DNA from: Limanda limanda
Lineage: Eukaryota; Chordata; Actinopteri; Pleuronectiformes; Pleuronectidae
Length of the DNA: 64,000 nt
Assembly: GCF_963576545.1 (NCBI RefSeq)
Contig: NC_083638.1
Location: 32,847,041-32,911,040, forward strand
Reading direction: 5' to 3'
Of the stretch, positions 33,843 through 46,509 are shown piece by piece. The notes beneath the pieces were generated by a model. The model ran no database searches and was not told where the DNA came from. It worked only from the letters and a program-made list of their open reading frames with translations. Made by a program: the position numbers and the translations under genes. How positions within the stretch are numbered: position 1 is the stretch's first letter; the number at the start of each line of letters is the position of its first letter.

Positions 33843-36655
33843 GTCGTCCCCTACTTGTGTTCCAGTGGCTGATAGTTTGACTGAGCCCTCTGCTCCTAGA
33901 CTCACTGGTGTCAGATGACACGAAAGCACCATGCTCCCCTCTTTCCCATACGTGCAACATTCATATATATATTTGAGTGATAGTTCACAAATACTAGACC
34001 TTTATTGTAGCGATTGCTGTCATAATGTTGTTGTGGTGCTGGAAGGAAGAAGCCTTTTCTTGCTTTTTGAAGACACTGAAGTTTACACATTTTTGCTCCT
34101 TTCTTTGTTGAATGATTTAAGTCATTCTTAAAGATTTAAATGGACCTGCAATGTAAGGAACATGATCAGGGAGTTCCAGGGAGTGGCCTGTAGTAGTTGT
34201 TAAAGTGGGGGAGCCCAGTGGATCCTGAAAGGGCACAGTTAGCTTGTAACAGCTGCCTTATTCTGAAGAAGAGACAATCTGAAAATCCATTGCCTGAAGG
34301 TAGTTGTAGATCAATCATTAGCTAGTTGCATAAATCCTCATGGCTAAGAGTGTAAGAATGTTGACAGCAACGAATGAGGGATTTCCCCGGAGCTGATGGA
34401 ATTAATTACACTAATAATCCATAAAACAGAATGTCTAAACTGTGGAATGTGAAATGTAACCTGACCACAGGCTCCCAGCTCCTTTACAAAAACAGAGCAA
34501 ACCACCTTCAATGATTGGAAATATGCTGAGATGCCAGCTTCTCAGTTGTGGTGGTCCTGGATCAGTTCTCAGTGAAGGGGGGTAGGACAGGGTTTGCCCT
34601 GCATGTTGTGCCTGTCATGGACATTCAAGATCAATCTCTGAAACAGCGAAGCTGCAATTCCACCACAAGCACTTTCCCCAGGAACTAGGAACCTTTGCAG
34701 GAACCAAGATTTTTTTTGCAAAAATCAAAAGACCAAACTAAAGGAAACAAATATCTCAGGATGAAAAAGCAGTGCGATACTCGTAGGAGAAACTAATGCA
34801 CCATCCCTCACTGAACGTTCCAGAGATTTCTGTGTTGTTGTGAATGTGTCCGAGCGAAGAATCTCCCGCTGCGTTCTTCATATATATATGAAAGGCAAGT
34901 CCAGACACAAGCAATCCTGCGAGCCACTTTGCTTTCACTTGTTCTCTTCTTACGTTGTTTAATGCTGTCTCAACTTCCTGCAATTGGATCAAAAGTCCAA
35001 ACTATGCAAAACAGTGTTTTCACACTGTATATGATCCAAATGATGGTTTGTTTGATCTCGACCAAGACCACCTCTTTTGGTTGGACAAAGTTTTGGTGTG
35101 TTGAGCTGGACCATGGTCAAATGCAAATTAGGTGAGAAAGTCCCCTAAAAGTTCAAGGCAATCTTGGACTTATGATCAATGTGATGAAATATTTTGAGTA
35201 AATCTATCCTGGTGAGTTAACACAGTTTAAAATGATCTCTGCTCTTTTTTGGTGTCAACGAAACTGCTAGATTTAATTAAAGTGCAAGTTCCTTCCCATT
35301 GACGGGCCACCAATTTCTGACTTTCAAAAAGTTCTTACATCATCTCCAAACCACAAAGGAATTAAAGTATTGGAAAATATGCATCAAGAAGAACAACAGA
35401 AACAGAATGTATCTTTAGACTTGTTTTAAATCTGAATATTAAATGTAAAGATGTGAGATGGATCATGAGGCTGTGGGGGTTTTCCTCACAGTAAATCCTG
35501 CTGCACTGTTCTGAGGTTTCACGCAGCAGACAGCACCATCTGTTCTGCTTCCTGTAGCTACCTGCTGTGTTTGTGTGACTAAGAGGACAGTCTGCACTAC
35601 TCTGTCTTCGATTTCATCCTCCATCGTTAGCTCTCTCACGATTGTCCTCCACTTCATTTAGTCCCATCTCCCTTATTTATCTGTCTCTCTTGTAAGCACA
35701 CATACACTAACGCACACGCGCGAGTCAGACTGTTGTGTGAGTTGTGGTTGTCATGGAAACAGTTTCGGAAGGCAAAATACACATACTCCCTCTTCAGACA
35801 CCATGTCTGATCTATATCTCTTTCTTTACTGTTATAGACTGGTCCCCTGCAGGATAGACCGTTTAACGTGGGCTCAACAATAATACTTTTTATGAACTAT
35901 AATACTATTTCCTTCTTCTGTCAAACAATGTTGTGATATAGAAGAAGAAGTTTGACCTGTTCTCTGATGTGTGTTGTTCTTGGAATTAAAATACCATTAT
36001 ACTAATAGAAATTACATTGTGGCTTTTGCACAAGGATACATTCATTTTAATAAGGCTGCAACTTATAACAATTTTCACTGTGCTGACTTAAATATCTCAA
36101 CAACTATTGGATGGATTTCCAGGAATCTTGGTTCAGATTTTCATTGATGATCTTTAGTGGAAGTGCTAGTGCTACAAAAAGGTAGTTGGCATCGACAAAA
36201 AGCTGTCGTACCTGCTGCAAAATGTACTTTAGGCAGCAAAGTAAATAGCTAATACTGAAGTAGATTGTGATTACAAAGCAGTAATATTCGGTTGTAGCAC
36301 GTCAAAGTGGATCTACTTTAATATTCATATACAGTTGGGTAGTTCAGGCCACTGGTTTACAAACTAAGGGCCATTCCAAAAGGTCATGAGATAAATCTGA
36401 GGTAATACCAAATCTGTTAAATTCAGGGTCTGTCCTGTCTGATGTACTGTAGTCTATCTCTGCTAAGAGATCTGCTCTGTACCTGTATTATTCCTACAAC
36501 TCAAGACTCCGTATGCTGGGCACCTGCGCTACCAGCTGTCTGCTTTTAGCTTTAACTGGTCGAACTGTGCTCGACTTGCTGGTGTAGGATACACGTTGTG
36601 TTTATATCTTCAAGGTTGCATAAAAAAACACTTACATGCTCCTTTTTTATGTAAT
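33843..36655. other. Non-coding, scattered repeat fragments
   Basis: No gene is seen. 34796-34915 resembles the MITE family of 47920-48131 (shared 'gcaccatccctcac' block). 34680-34740 and 35000-35120 look like eroded MITE pieces (for example 'ggaactaggaacc', and the 'accaagaccacctctttt' block) but termini cannot be matched. Confidence 0.45.
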
Positions 36656-36905
36656 GTTTGTATTAGACATCTTCCACCACAAACTAAAAACATACCTCTT
36701 CCGACAATACCTTGAATATAATTTTGAAACTAAAAATGTAGTAGCACGTAAATGGCACTTAATTATAGCACTTTGTAGTTTTGCTTTTTTTTTGAAGAAA
36801 TTTTACTTTCTTAATTCTTGTTGTTCTGGGTTTGTACCCTCATGGTAGAATGCACTTATTGTAAGTCTTTTTTGATAAAAACATCAGCTAAATTAAATGT
36901 CATTT
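36656..36905 (+). repeat. L2-like LINE 3' end
   Basis: Starts with reverse-transcriptase C-terminal words (HHKLKTYLFRQYLEY) and continues into a 3' UTR ending 'gcacttattgtaagtc' ... 'aaacatcagctaaatt'. The same sequence is inside the hAT element at 40060-40228 and, inverted, at 3394-3580. A truncated copy. Confidence 0.6.
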
Positions 36906-39905
36906 AAATGTGATAATGCTTATTTTTCTTAAAATAGCTTTATGTGTGGGACAAAATGTCATTACTGACTGAGAGATGTTTCCACCATGAAAACTACGCA
37001 GTGCTAATTTTCGTTTCTGGTCTATGTGTGGCCTTTGTATATCCAACAGACCTTTTGTTTGTCTGTCTTCCTGTGTGGAATATCAACATCCTCTTATGCT
37101 TCACCCCACCCAGTGAAATAAAAGTAGCCAAATCTCTCTACTACCTCTGTCTGCTGCAACAACCTCTTTTTCTCATTACTTATCTCTGTCCCTTCAAACT
37201 GCATCTTTTATGTCTGTGGAATACAGTCTGTGTGTTTCTCTTACTGTGAAGCAGATTAGCCTCCTCAGGACTGGAGCACCATGGAAAGAATGCTGTCTTA
37301 TTTGTTCTGGTGTGGTTTGTATGTAGCTGAGAGCTTGTATGCCATGTTGATGGTGTACCCTCAGTCACTGTGCCTGGTTAAACACATTCCAATCCTCTCA
37401 AATTGTTTAGATTACTTTCTGCATCTCTTTTCTCTCAAGCTCTTTTCCAACCCTCCAATTTCTCAATCTGTCTCGTCTCCTTGGTTGGTCTGTGCCCTCT
37501 CTGCCTATCTCTGTCTGTTTTCTCTCCAGCTCAGTGACTGTCAGGCTTTTGACAGTCTTGGGATTCAAGTTTATGTCAGCATAGGTTCTGTAACTGACTG
37601 TTACTTGCAGTCCATCCTGGCCTAAACTAATTCACTCTGTTAGCTTCACCATTAACTCTAAAGGATGCATCCATTATATGTCATCACATCGAACTACCGA
37701 CCTTCAGGAGGGAGAACGACCGCTCTACCCCTCAGCCACAGTCAGGGTTCAAGTCATTTACATACACAAACCTTCAGTTCTGAGCCAGAGTTATTATTTT
37801 AGTTATTATAATTACTAATTATATTATTAAAACACTTGTACGTTTGAAGTTCTTCCGCACTAGCTAAGTCCCCATCCGCCTGCAGATATCGCTATCATCA
37901 GCGTATGTTAGGGACATATTCTCAGTTGTGTACTTAAGGGTCACTGGGTGTTTTTCGGCTTTTTAATCACAAGATACCCCCTGCTAAGGCAGGCCCACCA
38001 CAGGCTGATCAGACCTGGGTGTTTCTAACATTTTGACCTGGGTCTTACCTCTTGACCCGGAGCCATTGGCCATGGCCATTAGATGAATAATGGCGCACCA
38101 CCAGAGTTCCAGTCCACTCTGATCCTATCCAGCATGCCAAAGAGGTGCTGTAAACTTATGGGCCCCAGTGACATAAGCACCCCGGAAGGACTTGGTCAGT
38201 GTTACAGTGATGTCTCTCGATTAAATTTGTCCTTTTTTTGCCTATCCAAATTAGGGATTTTCACCATTAACCAATTGAATATAAACTACCAATACGAATG
38301 TTGACTGTTTAATACTATCAACTAAATAAATAATAACTTCTGAACAGGTGTTTCCTCCCTGGGGTCTCCCAGTGAACATACTCTCATCAGAATAACCCTA
38401 CAACATGTGGAGATTTGGCACTTTCTGAATAAAAAACAGTAGACTAGCTTTCCACTATGCTGACAACTGAGGTAGACCTGGCCTGGATATTAGAGTTGAT
38501 TAATGTAATTGCCCAATGCCCACTGAAGATGCACACAGTTTATTCTCATGAGCACTGGAGTAACTGCATGCCTGTATTCCAGTACATAGTTTCTCAAATC
38601 AAGACTGGAGAATACTTTGTCCTACACTAAGGAGCTGGGCTTTAGATCCTTGAGCCTTTTAGCTGTAAGATGATTCACCCTAACACAGACGTTTATTGCC
38701 CAGTGTAAATGTAGATGAAACCCAGAGGTTTTACTGGCTGCATCAAAAAACAAAAACAACAACAAAAGACGCAGAATAGAGAACTGTATTGTAAGTGTAG
38801 GCAGTGTCTTATTCTTGAAGGGTGTGGGTTTCCATTTCTGAGTGGAAGTTTGTGTGTGTCTGTCTATGTTGAGATGTGTTTGTTTAGTACTTGATAATTA
38901 TGGCTTGAAGCAGAGTTTGAGTTAGGGCAAGCAGAGGAATGTCTTTAGTCTGCTCCTGTCACTGAGACTTAACCATGGGCTTTATAAATACTAGATCGTG
39001 TGGATGTGTTTAATGATGTATTTTTTTTGGTATGAGTTTGTTCCGTTTGGTTGATTGAGTGACTGACTTTGCACACACACAAACACACACACACACTGCT
39101 GTCTTGTTTGGGTGGAACCACCAGATGATGTCAGTGGTTGCCTCTGGTGGCCTCAAGGTGATCTGTCTTCCAGATGTGGTGTATGGAAGCAGCAGATGGC
39201 TGTGGTGGGCGGAGTCAGTGGAACGCTCTGATTCCTCTCACTGACAGTTGTGGGTCATAGTCATCCTGTTTTAGGCCTAGTTTTGGTCTTAACTGAAAGG
39301 GACAGATTTTTATATCCCAAGGGCTTTTGTTAATGTTGAGTTATATGTATTTGTTTTTTGATATTTCGTGTTGTTAGTATTTAGTGTTTCAAAAAATCCA
39401 TGTCACAGTTTAAGTGGATAATAGGTGATTTCAAATGTTTTGTTGAACCATCCCTATAAATGTATTATAACAGTACTATGTTGAACTATTTACTAAGTAA
39501 AATGGGCTTGGGTCTACACTCTATTATACAAGTTTGGCGCAACATCGTGATAGCAGAAGATGTAAGAGCGTTATATTATCATATGAGGTGGCAACCTGAA
39601 CTCTAATGCAGGCAACCAGCACTAGTGGATCACGTCCCAAAACCACATCAGTGTCACTCCATCGTTTATCGCTGCCATGCCATATACGACAAGTCTAGAA
39701 AGAGATGGGAAACTATTACTGTGACCAACTCCATCTACTGATAGAATGTATGATTATATCCAATAGGATCCAAACCTCCAGAACAGCTCCTGTAGCAATT
39801 GTTTTGTCAACAACATAAAGCAAAGAGGGGCCCAGTGATTTTCTCCAAATTAAACATTATTTAGTTGTATCTGATCCCATCTGAACTCTCCTTATCCAGG
39901 TACGT
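36906..39905. other. Non-coding
   Basis: No gene is recognised. It contains a SINE head fragment at 37680-37741 (minus orientation) and a short CA run at 39072-39096. Pyrimidine-rich sequence at 37040-37540 gives open frames without family features. Confidence 0.5.
37680..37741 (-). repeat. tRNA-derived SINE head
   Basis: The minus strand begins CTGTGGCTGAGGGGTAGAGC and carries a B-box-like GGTAGTTCGATGTG, about 40 bases on. It is nearly the same as the head at 1-75. Truncated after the tRNA-like part. Confidence 0.6.
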
Positions 39906-40024
39906 AGTGGTATTTGGACGGGGCGGTGTGGTCTAGGGCAGACATGGGCAAAGTATGGCCTGCGGGCCGTATACGGCCCGTTGGGCTTTTTAATCCGGCC
40001 CGCCGAACTTGTCCAAATAATAAA

Positions 40025-40228
40025 AAAAAAAAAAAAATTAATTTTTTTTTTTTTTAAACTAACAATTTTGTAGCATTAAATGGCACGTACTTATAGAACT
40101 TTGTAGTTTTGCTCTATTTTTGAAGAAATCGTACTTTCTTGATTCTTGTTGTTCCGGGTTTGAACCCGCGGGGTTGAATGCACTTATTGTAAGTCGCTTT
40201 GGATAAAAGCGTCAGCTAAATTAAATTT
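40025..40228 (+). repeat. L2-like LINE 3' tail inside the hAT element
   Basis: After an A-run and T-run, 40060-40228 closely matches 36735-36900 and ends 'gtaagtcgctttggataaaa' 'gcgtcagctaaatt'. It interrupts the left non-coding part of the outer hAT element, so it was either inserted there or carried along. Confidence 0.6.
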
Positions 40229-40312
40229 GCCCGGGAGTGTGGTGTATAGGGCTCGAAAGGGCACATGATCTCCCTTCACTTTTTCCCTTTGCCCTGTGAG
40301 CCCTTCTGTAAA

Positions 40313-40720
40313 ATGAGAGGATCAAGGAAACGAAAAGTGGACAATGAGTGCCGAGTGTTTAACACGTGTCGGCAACAAAATACTTTTTCACTGAAGTCCA
40401 ATCGAAGGCTGTATGCCTGATATGCCGAGAAACTATCGCAGTTTTCATGGAGTACAACATCAGCCATCACTTTGCTATGAAACATGCTAACTACGCTAGC
40501 AAGCAGTCAATGCAAGAACGGGCGGCTGCAGCTCAGAGGTTGGCGACTAATTTACAGACTCAGCAACATTTTTTTTCACAGACAAACTGGGATTAAAGAG
40601 TCATCTACCAAGGCATGTTTTTTGGGGGGCATTCGAAATAGCAAAGGCTAGCAAGCCTTTCTCTGAAGGCAGGTTTTTGTTAAATGGCCTTGCAAATAAG
40701 TGCTTTGCTACTTGGTTAAG
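40313..40720 (+). pseudogene. BED-finger transposase N-terminal fragment (GTF2IRD2/hAT-like)
   Basis: Reads KRKVDNECRVFNT, then (after a slip) KYFFTEVQSKAVCLICRETI with a CxxC...HxxxxH BED-type zinc finger (C-L-I-C, then SHHFAMKH), QERAAAAQRLATNLQTQQ, and, in another frame, FEIAKASKPFSEGRFL. This order matches the N-terminal part of the hAT transposases related to GTF2IRD2-type proteins. Frames are broken and the catalytic domain is missing. The coding order continues to the inner insertion at 40728. Confidence 0.65.
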
Positions 40721-40727
40721 GCCAAAT

Positions 40728-41560
40728 TAGGGCTGGGCGATTTTTCGATCCCGATTCGGGATCGCGATAAAATTTTGATCGATTTCGATTATCTCCTCGT
40801 GACATGTATTCGATCTCACGTGGCAAAAGTAAGCGCAACAACAGTGTCTGAGTCTGCCGGCTGCAGTCTGCAGGCAGGACACGACACGCCCACTTCCCAT
40901 CGTGAGAGCTGCTGCAGTTGCGAGAGAGAGAACAAGAGAGAACGAAGTTGGAAAAAGGAGAAAAAATGAGTGAAACTGAAGTCGGGGACAGCGAAAATAA
41001 TGCCGAATGTGAGAGCGACATCACTACATCACCCGGAACCGAAGACATTGTCGAAAAAAAGCGTAACGCGACGTCAGTTGTGTGGACGTGGTTTGGATAC
41101 GGCTAAAAGGACGAGGAGCAGACGAAGCCGGCGGTCGGTACCAGCCAGGACGGGAAACACCACAAACCTTTTCAATCACCTGAGACGGCACCATCCCAGT
41201 GATTACACAGAGAGTTTGACTCTGCGGGCTCAAGTTTGCACGACACCAAACAAAGAGACAGGCAAGACCACTACGTCTCCTGTTAGCATCGCTAACGTTA
41301 GCATCGCTATGTTAGCAAAACAACAGTCCATCCAGTCGTGTTTTGCAGCCATTGCCCCATATGAAAATAATCGAAGCGGGGAAAAAATATAACGAGCGCT
41401 ATTACTTATTGTTTAGCTACAGATATGATGCCCCTGAGCACAGTGGAGAGGGACGGCTTCAGGAAACTGATCAAAAACTACATATCGTGTTAAGAATCGA
41501 GATCGATCAATATGGAAAAACATATCGTGATAACATTTTTTCCCATATCGCCCAGCCCTA
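40728..41560 (+). mobile_element. hAT-type transposon (inner, deletion derivative)
   Basis: Perfect 13-base inverted termini TAGGGCTGGGCGA (40728-40740, and inverted at 41548-41560) and an exact 8-base duplication GGCCAAAT (40720-40727 and 41561-41568). It carries a BED-finger-like N-terminal gene piece and then jumps to the right end, so most of the transposase is deleted. It is inserted inside the hAT element 39939-41704. Confidence 0.9.
40967..41392 (+). pseudogene. BED zinc finger N-terminal fragment of the inner hAT transposase
   Basis: A start codon context at 40967 gives MSETEVGDSENNAECESD, then after a frame change ...TGNTTNLFNHLRRHHPSDYT (the H-x-x-x-H half of a BED finger) and IAMLAKQQSIQSCFAAIAPY. 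This matches the layout of ZBED-type hAT transposase N-termini. The first cysteine pair and the frame are damaged, and the catalytic and dimerisation domains are absent. Confidence 0.6.
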
Positions 41561-41905
41561 GGCCAAATCCTTTCATGTAATGATTTTTCCATGTCATTTA
41601 TATTAGTTCAGAAAAACACTCCATCCATCTGTTCCTGGCCCGGCCCCTCTGTCAAATTTTAGAACCCATTGATGCCCGCGAGTCAAAAAGTTTGCCCACC
41701 CCTGGTCTAGGGGGTAGAGTGAGTGTTCTCCAACAAGAAGGTTGCCAGTTCAATCCCCACTCTTACCCATCTGCATGCTGAGGTGTCCTTGGCAAGATAC
41801 TGAACCCCTAAATGGCCGATCATAAATGTTGAGTGTACTTAAAATGTTAGTCGCTTTGGACAAAAGCGTCAGCTAAATGGCATGTAATGTAATGTAATGT
41901 AAATA

Positions 41906-44900
41906 GTCGCCGGCAGATGTGGTTGGCTTTAGCGCTGAATTATGTCTATAACAAAGATTACCTACCTATATGGAGAATGCGGTTTACACTGCAACAGAAT
42001 GAACAGATACGTCAAAGCTTTATTGCTGTCTGTGGAAGTTATTGCTGTCGACCAGCAGTTTTCTCACTCGAGGTAGCTCAGCTCTGGTCCTGTCTCTCTT
42101 CATGTGTCTCTCCTCTGAGCTCTGTTGCTGCCTTTTGAATTCAGGGAAAGTGAATTGGCTTACTAATCAGCTGAGCCACCTCTACATACCCCCATCACCG
42201 AACTCAGGCCAGGTCAGGCGACTTTGAGACCGGACCAGGCGGCGTGGAGAAGGGACCAGGCGGTTTGGCGGTCACAAAGCTGAATTCATACCTGTGCAAC
42301 ATCATCTTCCACATTGGTGCTGTTCATAACTCACATTAGTTTCAAGGCAAAAAGTTGAAAAAAGCCTTTTAAAGTGCATTTTCTTTCAGAGCTCAAGCTG
42401 GCACAGAATGCTGAGGTCTTTGGGATTGTATTGAGTATAGAAATTTGAAAGCCATATAACTTTTAAGCACATTTACAAAAAACTATACCAAACCTAATGA
42501 ATGAGTATTTTGGAAACCATGCTTAGGTGAACATTTTTTATGGGGAAGTTTTAATGCTTTTCTTTATTTTCTTTCAATGTTTACTGTTTACAATGTCAAA
42601 TGTCCTCATTAAATACAGTATAATCAGGTAAATATATGTAAAACCAATAAAACTAAAAATGAGACAAAAGTACTGTCTTCTGTTCATTTAAGGTCAGATC
42701 ATTTTTCTACTCTACCACTGATGTCAACTCATCACAGGCTTGTGTGCAGCCAATCAGAAGAAAGTGGACTCATCATACATTTGTCTGTGCTATGAAAACC
42801 AACAGACTGACACATTGAACATCATTAAGGTTGATATAAAAGCTGTGAGACTCATTCAAGTCAGGAGTTGCAATCTGTAAATGAAACACTAAGATAAGAG
42901 ATGGTAAAACAGTCTGAAGCTGAGCGGAGCTTCACATCCGGTCACTGGTAATATCACGCTAACACAAATATAAAGTGAGTGTTGTTCAATGGAAATCACA
43001 GACTTGCTAGTAATCCTTTCAAGGTGATTAGGCAATGACTATGGAAGATGGGAAGTTTTATTATGAGGATGTAAGCTCCTCTATCTTTCATTTCTTTCTA
43101 TACATTGCTTCACTTTCCATTTCTCTCTTGGAATTTCATCATCTCCTTCACCTCAGAAACTTTTGTATAGAAAAAGAAGATGCTCTACATCCTCCACCTC
43201 TTTACCTAATAGTCTGCATTATGCAAATCTCTCTCTGCACTTCTCAGAGTAAGAGAAGCTTTGAAGCTACTGTGCCCTGCAGAAATTAACTATTTTTAGT
43301 TGGCCTACTCATCAGCTGAGGCAAGTCTTAGTCCCAGTGTTCATCAAAAACCATTATCAAAGTCTTGGAGAACAGCTAGAGAGTCAAATGTTCGTCTAAC
43401 CTCTATCAATTATTGGTACTGTTTTTTTATGTAAACTGTGGATATTTAAAATTTCCTCTGTCAAATCAGGATTTTTCCTGGCCTAAAATTAGGCGGGGGG
43501 GTACAATGCCCATGGCAGACACCCAGGGAGCCATGCACAGCTCCACTATGTTAGCTTAGATGTTTGACCATAAAAGATGTGTGTTTTACAGTTTTGAGTA
43601 ATTTATTACTCCTCTCTGTGTCTATATCATTCGTGCTGCACATTGCCAGCCAAATCGAGCCAAACCGAATGCGCCCCCCCACTCCTCCGGCTCTCCATAC
43701 TTTGTTTAAGTTAACAAATTCAGCTGTTTTTACGCACTCTGAGTTTACATATGTGTCCAATCACACTGTTTGTGTGTGTTTTAGTGTGTCCGGCGGTTTG
43801 CGTGTCAGAAAGAGAGAAGTGAGCAGCAGAGTCAGTGTGTGTATTTGTGTGTGCCGTTACCTTTCCCTAAAATTCTGGGACTATCATAGATAAGCTATAT
43901 GCAATTATTTTATAGCAATCAACTGCTTATAGTGATGAATTTAGCCTTGGTCAAACTCCACTATAAGGTGTCCACTGTTGAGTTATGTCAGGAGTGTAAT
44001 GTCCACCTCTTTGTTTAAAGTTAAAAATAGTTCCAATAACAAACAGTAATGAATATTGACAGTTTCAGGGACTGCTTCATATTGATGTGGTTGTAAAGTG
44101 TCAAATTGAGTATTTGTGTTATAAGAGATTTTAAAGTATCAAGAAATGATTAGTTTTTCCCAATACAGCCTAAAAAAATTTGCAATATTATTTTTGAAAG
44201 CTATATTAATTAACCTTAAACATCAGGATCTGATTTTATTTGCTCCATCTGTTCCTAAAGCCTCATAAACCAAAGGGCAGCAAGAGTAGTAAAAGTGGCT
44301 TTATGTCTTAGAACCTCACTCACTCACATATATTAAAATAATTTCGACTCTATCCTTGAAGTCAAACACTCTGTCATTTAATATAGTAGATTCGCTTTGT
44401 TGTATTACTAAGTTGACCCTGTGTGAAACTGTTAGCTAGTTGCATGGTCTGTGTGTTCAGCGCAGGTTTATTTGAGCTTGTGCACATAGGGCGTATGCTG
44501 TGTGGAGCCACGGGAGAGAGTGTGTATTACAGGGGTAGAGGCAGAGAGAGATGAAGGAAGAGTCATCGTTCAGGAATGTACTGTATGAATTGCTATGTGG
44601 AGCCGCCTGCTTCAATAACACCTTGGCCCACCATGTTCATATACATGGTATATCAAGTGTAAAGTTCAATTCATCAGTTCATAAGACTAAAATGATCAAT
44701 CCTTTCCCATTATCGACACCATGGATTGAAACTGTTCTGATCAGTTGTTCATCAGTTCATCTACAGTCATTAAATGGTTCAAACCTTGCCTTTGATTGAG
44801 CCTATGGCTGCAAAGAGAAACATCTCTCAGAAGAATCCTAAAAATTACTTGACTTGCTTACTAGCAGACTTTACTCTTTCTTATAGTAGGAGGTATGGAA

Positions 44901-45787
44901 TGGGTCAATAGCATCCCGTGATTGATGGCTGTAATAAAACTTTTGTCCAGGACTCCATACTCTTCATTGTGTTGCTGCTTTGTATGGTTTCTATTGCTGG
45001 GCTGCCCTGCTGCCAGGGGTAATAATGAGCAGGAGAGAGCAATCAAAAAATAAAAGAAGACGGTCACCATCTGTGAGCTACGTTATTTTGTTTGCCTGCT
45101 TTTTCAAAGGGAAAAGCCTGTTGCTACGTATATGAATTTCCGATTTGAAAGCAAACATTTAGTCTTGTGAGCTTCTATTCTGTGTTTAGGCTCACGGTTT
45201 CAAGCTGCCTACAGCTGAAAAGCTGTGTGTGATTATTATTCCTGCCGTACTTATTTGCGATGTATGTGGACTGACAATGGAGTTACATTTACACTTGTGT
45301 TGAATGTGGTCACAATATGTCCCTGACCACCTCTGGAGGTGATTTAACCAATCAGATCATTATCTGTCCTCAATGTGTCTTTGGTGCATTGTAATGTAGG
45401 AGTAAATGTACCTGTTGCTAACCACAATCAAGACCACAATCCGTGTTCAGCAATCCATTTCTCCCTAGCTGCATGTGGCCCCTTTGTAGTGGCTGCCTGG
45501 CTTTGTAAAAAATATGTAGCCTTTAGAGTACTTTGAATTAAAAATAAATCACTCACAAACCCAAAGAAGAAACCTCACAGGGGTCAACATAAGTTAATAG
45601 TGCATGGACAGACTGGTTTGCTTTCATCGCCACCTTGTCTGGGTTTACCAGATTGATCTACTGCTGGGAAAAGTTGACAAACAACAAAAAATGTCATGTT
45701 GAAAGACATTTGAAAAACATCCCACTCCATTTGTTAACATTGTTGTTTAAAAAATAACCTTTTGACTTTACTTATTGAGATGATAAA
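41906..45787. other. Non-coding
   Basis: I recognise no gene or named repeat here. Small frames (for example 43035-43289 and 43564-43893) lack family features and codon regularity. Confidence 0.5.
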
Positions 45788-46501
45788 TAGGGACGGGAAT
45801 CGGCAGGGACCTCCCGATACGATACTATCACGATACTTAGGTGGCGATACGATATGTATTGCGATTCTGTGGGTATTGCGATTTTGTAAGTATTGCGATT
45901 CGATATTACGATTTCCTGGGATTTCTTTTGGTTATTTTTTTTTTTAAGTACTGGACCATGGAAAAATGTTGAATCATACCTTCAAATACAACACAGTCAA
46001 ATTCACTTAGAGCTTTACAAGTTTTATTTCAAATATTAACATTAACTTAATGACTGCTGGGCAACCAATAGAGAAAATAAATAAAAATGTGCCCTATTAT
46101 TGTATAGCCCCTGTCAACTGCACACAAACTGACAGATTAAGAAATGTAAGCTACCTAGGCTACTTTTAAACAATAAATAAAAGGTAAATTAAATAGAATG
46201 AATAAAAGTTTACTTAAAATATAAAATTTGAAATAATCAAAAAGAAGGCTACTGTTGTTTGCATGTAGGCGATACAAAGCTAGTGTTTGGGTATGTTTAG
46301 ATTCTTGTGCAAAAACAAGAGCTGGTCAACATGCTCTGGGGTGATGTTCCTCCCCCCATATATCCCCCCCCGTATAAACCAATAAATATGTTTTAAAAAA
46401 AATATATTTTTAAATCGATTTGGGAGGCAGCATGGCGATTTAAAATCGTCATTCACAAGAATCGCGATTTGTAACTGTATCGATTTTTTCCCCCATCCCT
46501 A
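45788..46501. mobile_element. hAT-like MITE, 714 bp
   Basis: Flanked by an exact 8-base duplication ATGATAAA (45780-45787 and 46502-46509). Ends are TAGGGACGGGAATCG and, inward from the right, TAGGGATGGGGGAAAAAATC. Repeated 'gatacgata' and 'attgcgatt' words near the left end and 'aatcgcgatt'-type words near the right end are characteristic. No transposase frame. Confidence 0.8.
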
Positions 46502-46509
46502 ATGATAAA

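Larger units (their letters stand above)
39939..41704 (+). mobile_element. hAT-type transposon, outer element of the nest
   Basis: It is flanked by an exact 8-base duplication GTCTAGGG (39931-39938 and 41705-41712). The termini are CAGACATGGGCAAA and, read inward, CAGGGGTGGGCAAA; next to them lie the CGGCCCG-rich segments typical of this group (CTGCGGGCC...ACGGCCCG on the left, CCCGGCCC...GCCCGCGAG on the right). It contains a transposase N-terminal relic, a LINE-tail fragment (40025-40228) and a complete second hAT insertion (40728-41560). Most of the transposase is missing, so it is non-autonomous. Confidence 0.85.
39906..41905 (+). mobile_element. tRNA-derived SINE split by a hAT insertion
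   Basis: The left part (39906-39938) ends GGCGGTGTGGTCTAGGG. The right part (41705-41905) resumes GTCTAGGGGGTAGAGTGAG, continues through a B-box-like CCAGTTCAATCCCC, and ends with the LINE-like tail 'gtcgctttggacaaaagcgt' and (AATGT)n repeats. The insertion point is in the A box. Removing 39939-41712 joins the two parts into one continuous SINE. Confidence 0.75.

Noticed and set aside
33517..33960. 147-codon minus-strand and 105-codon plus-strand open frames
   Set aside because: They overlap in a CG-rich block, show no domain or family words, and are better explained as open by composition within a promoter-like region.
37040..37625. Two leucine/cysteine-rich plus-strand frames suggesting membrane proteins
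   Set aside because: They arise from pyrimidine-rich DNA (CTCT/TTTC runs), lack splice logic or family features, and lie in an intergenic repeat zone.
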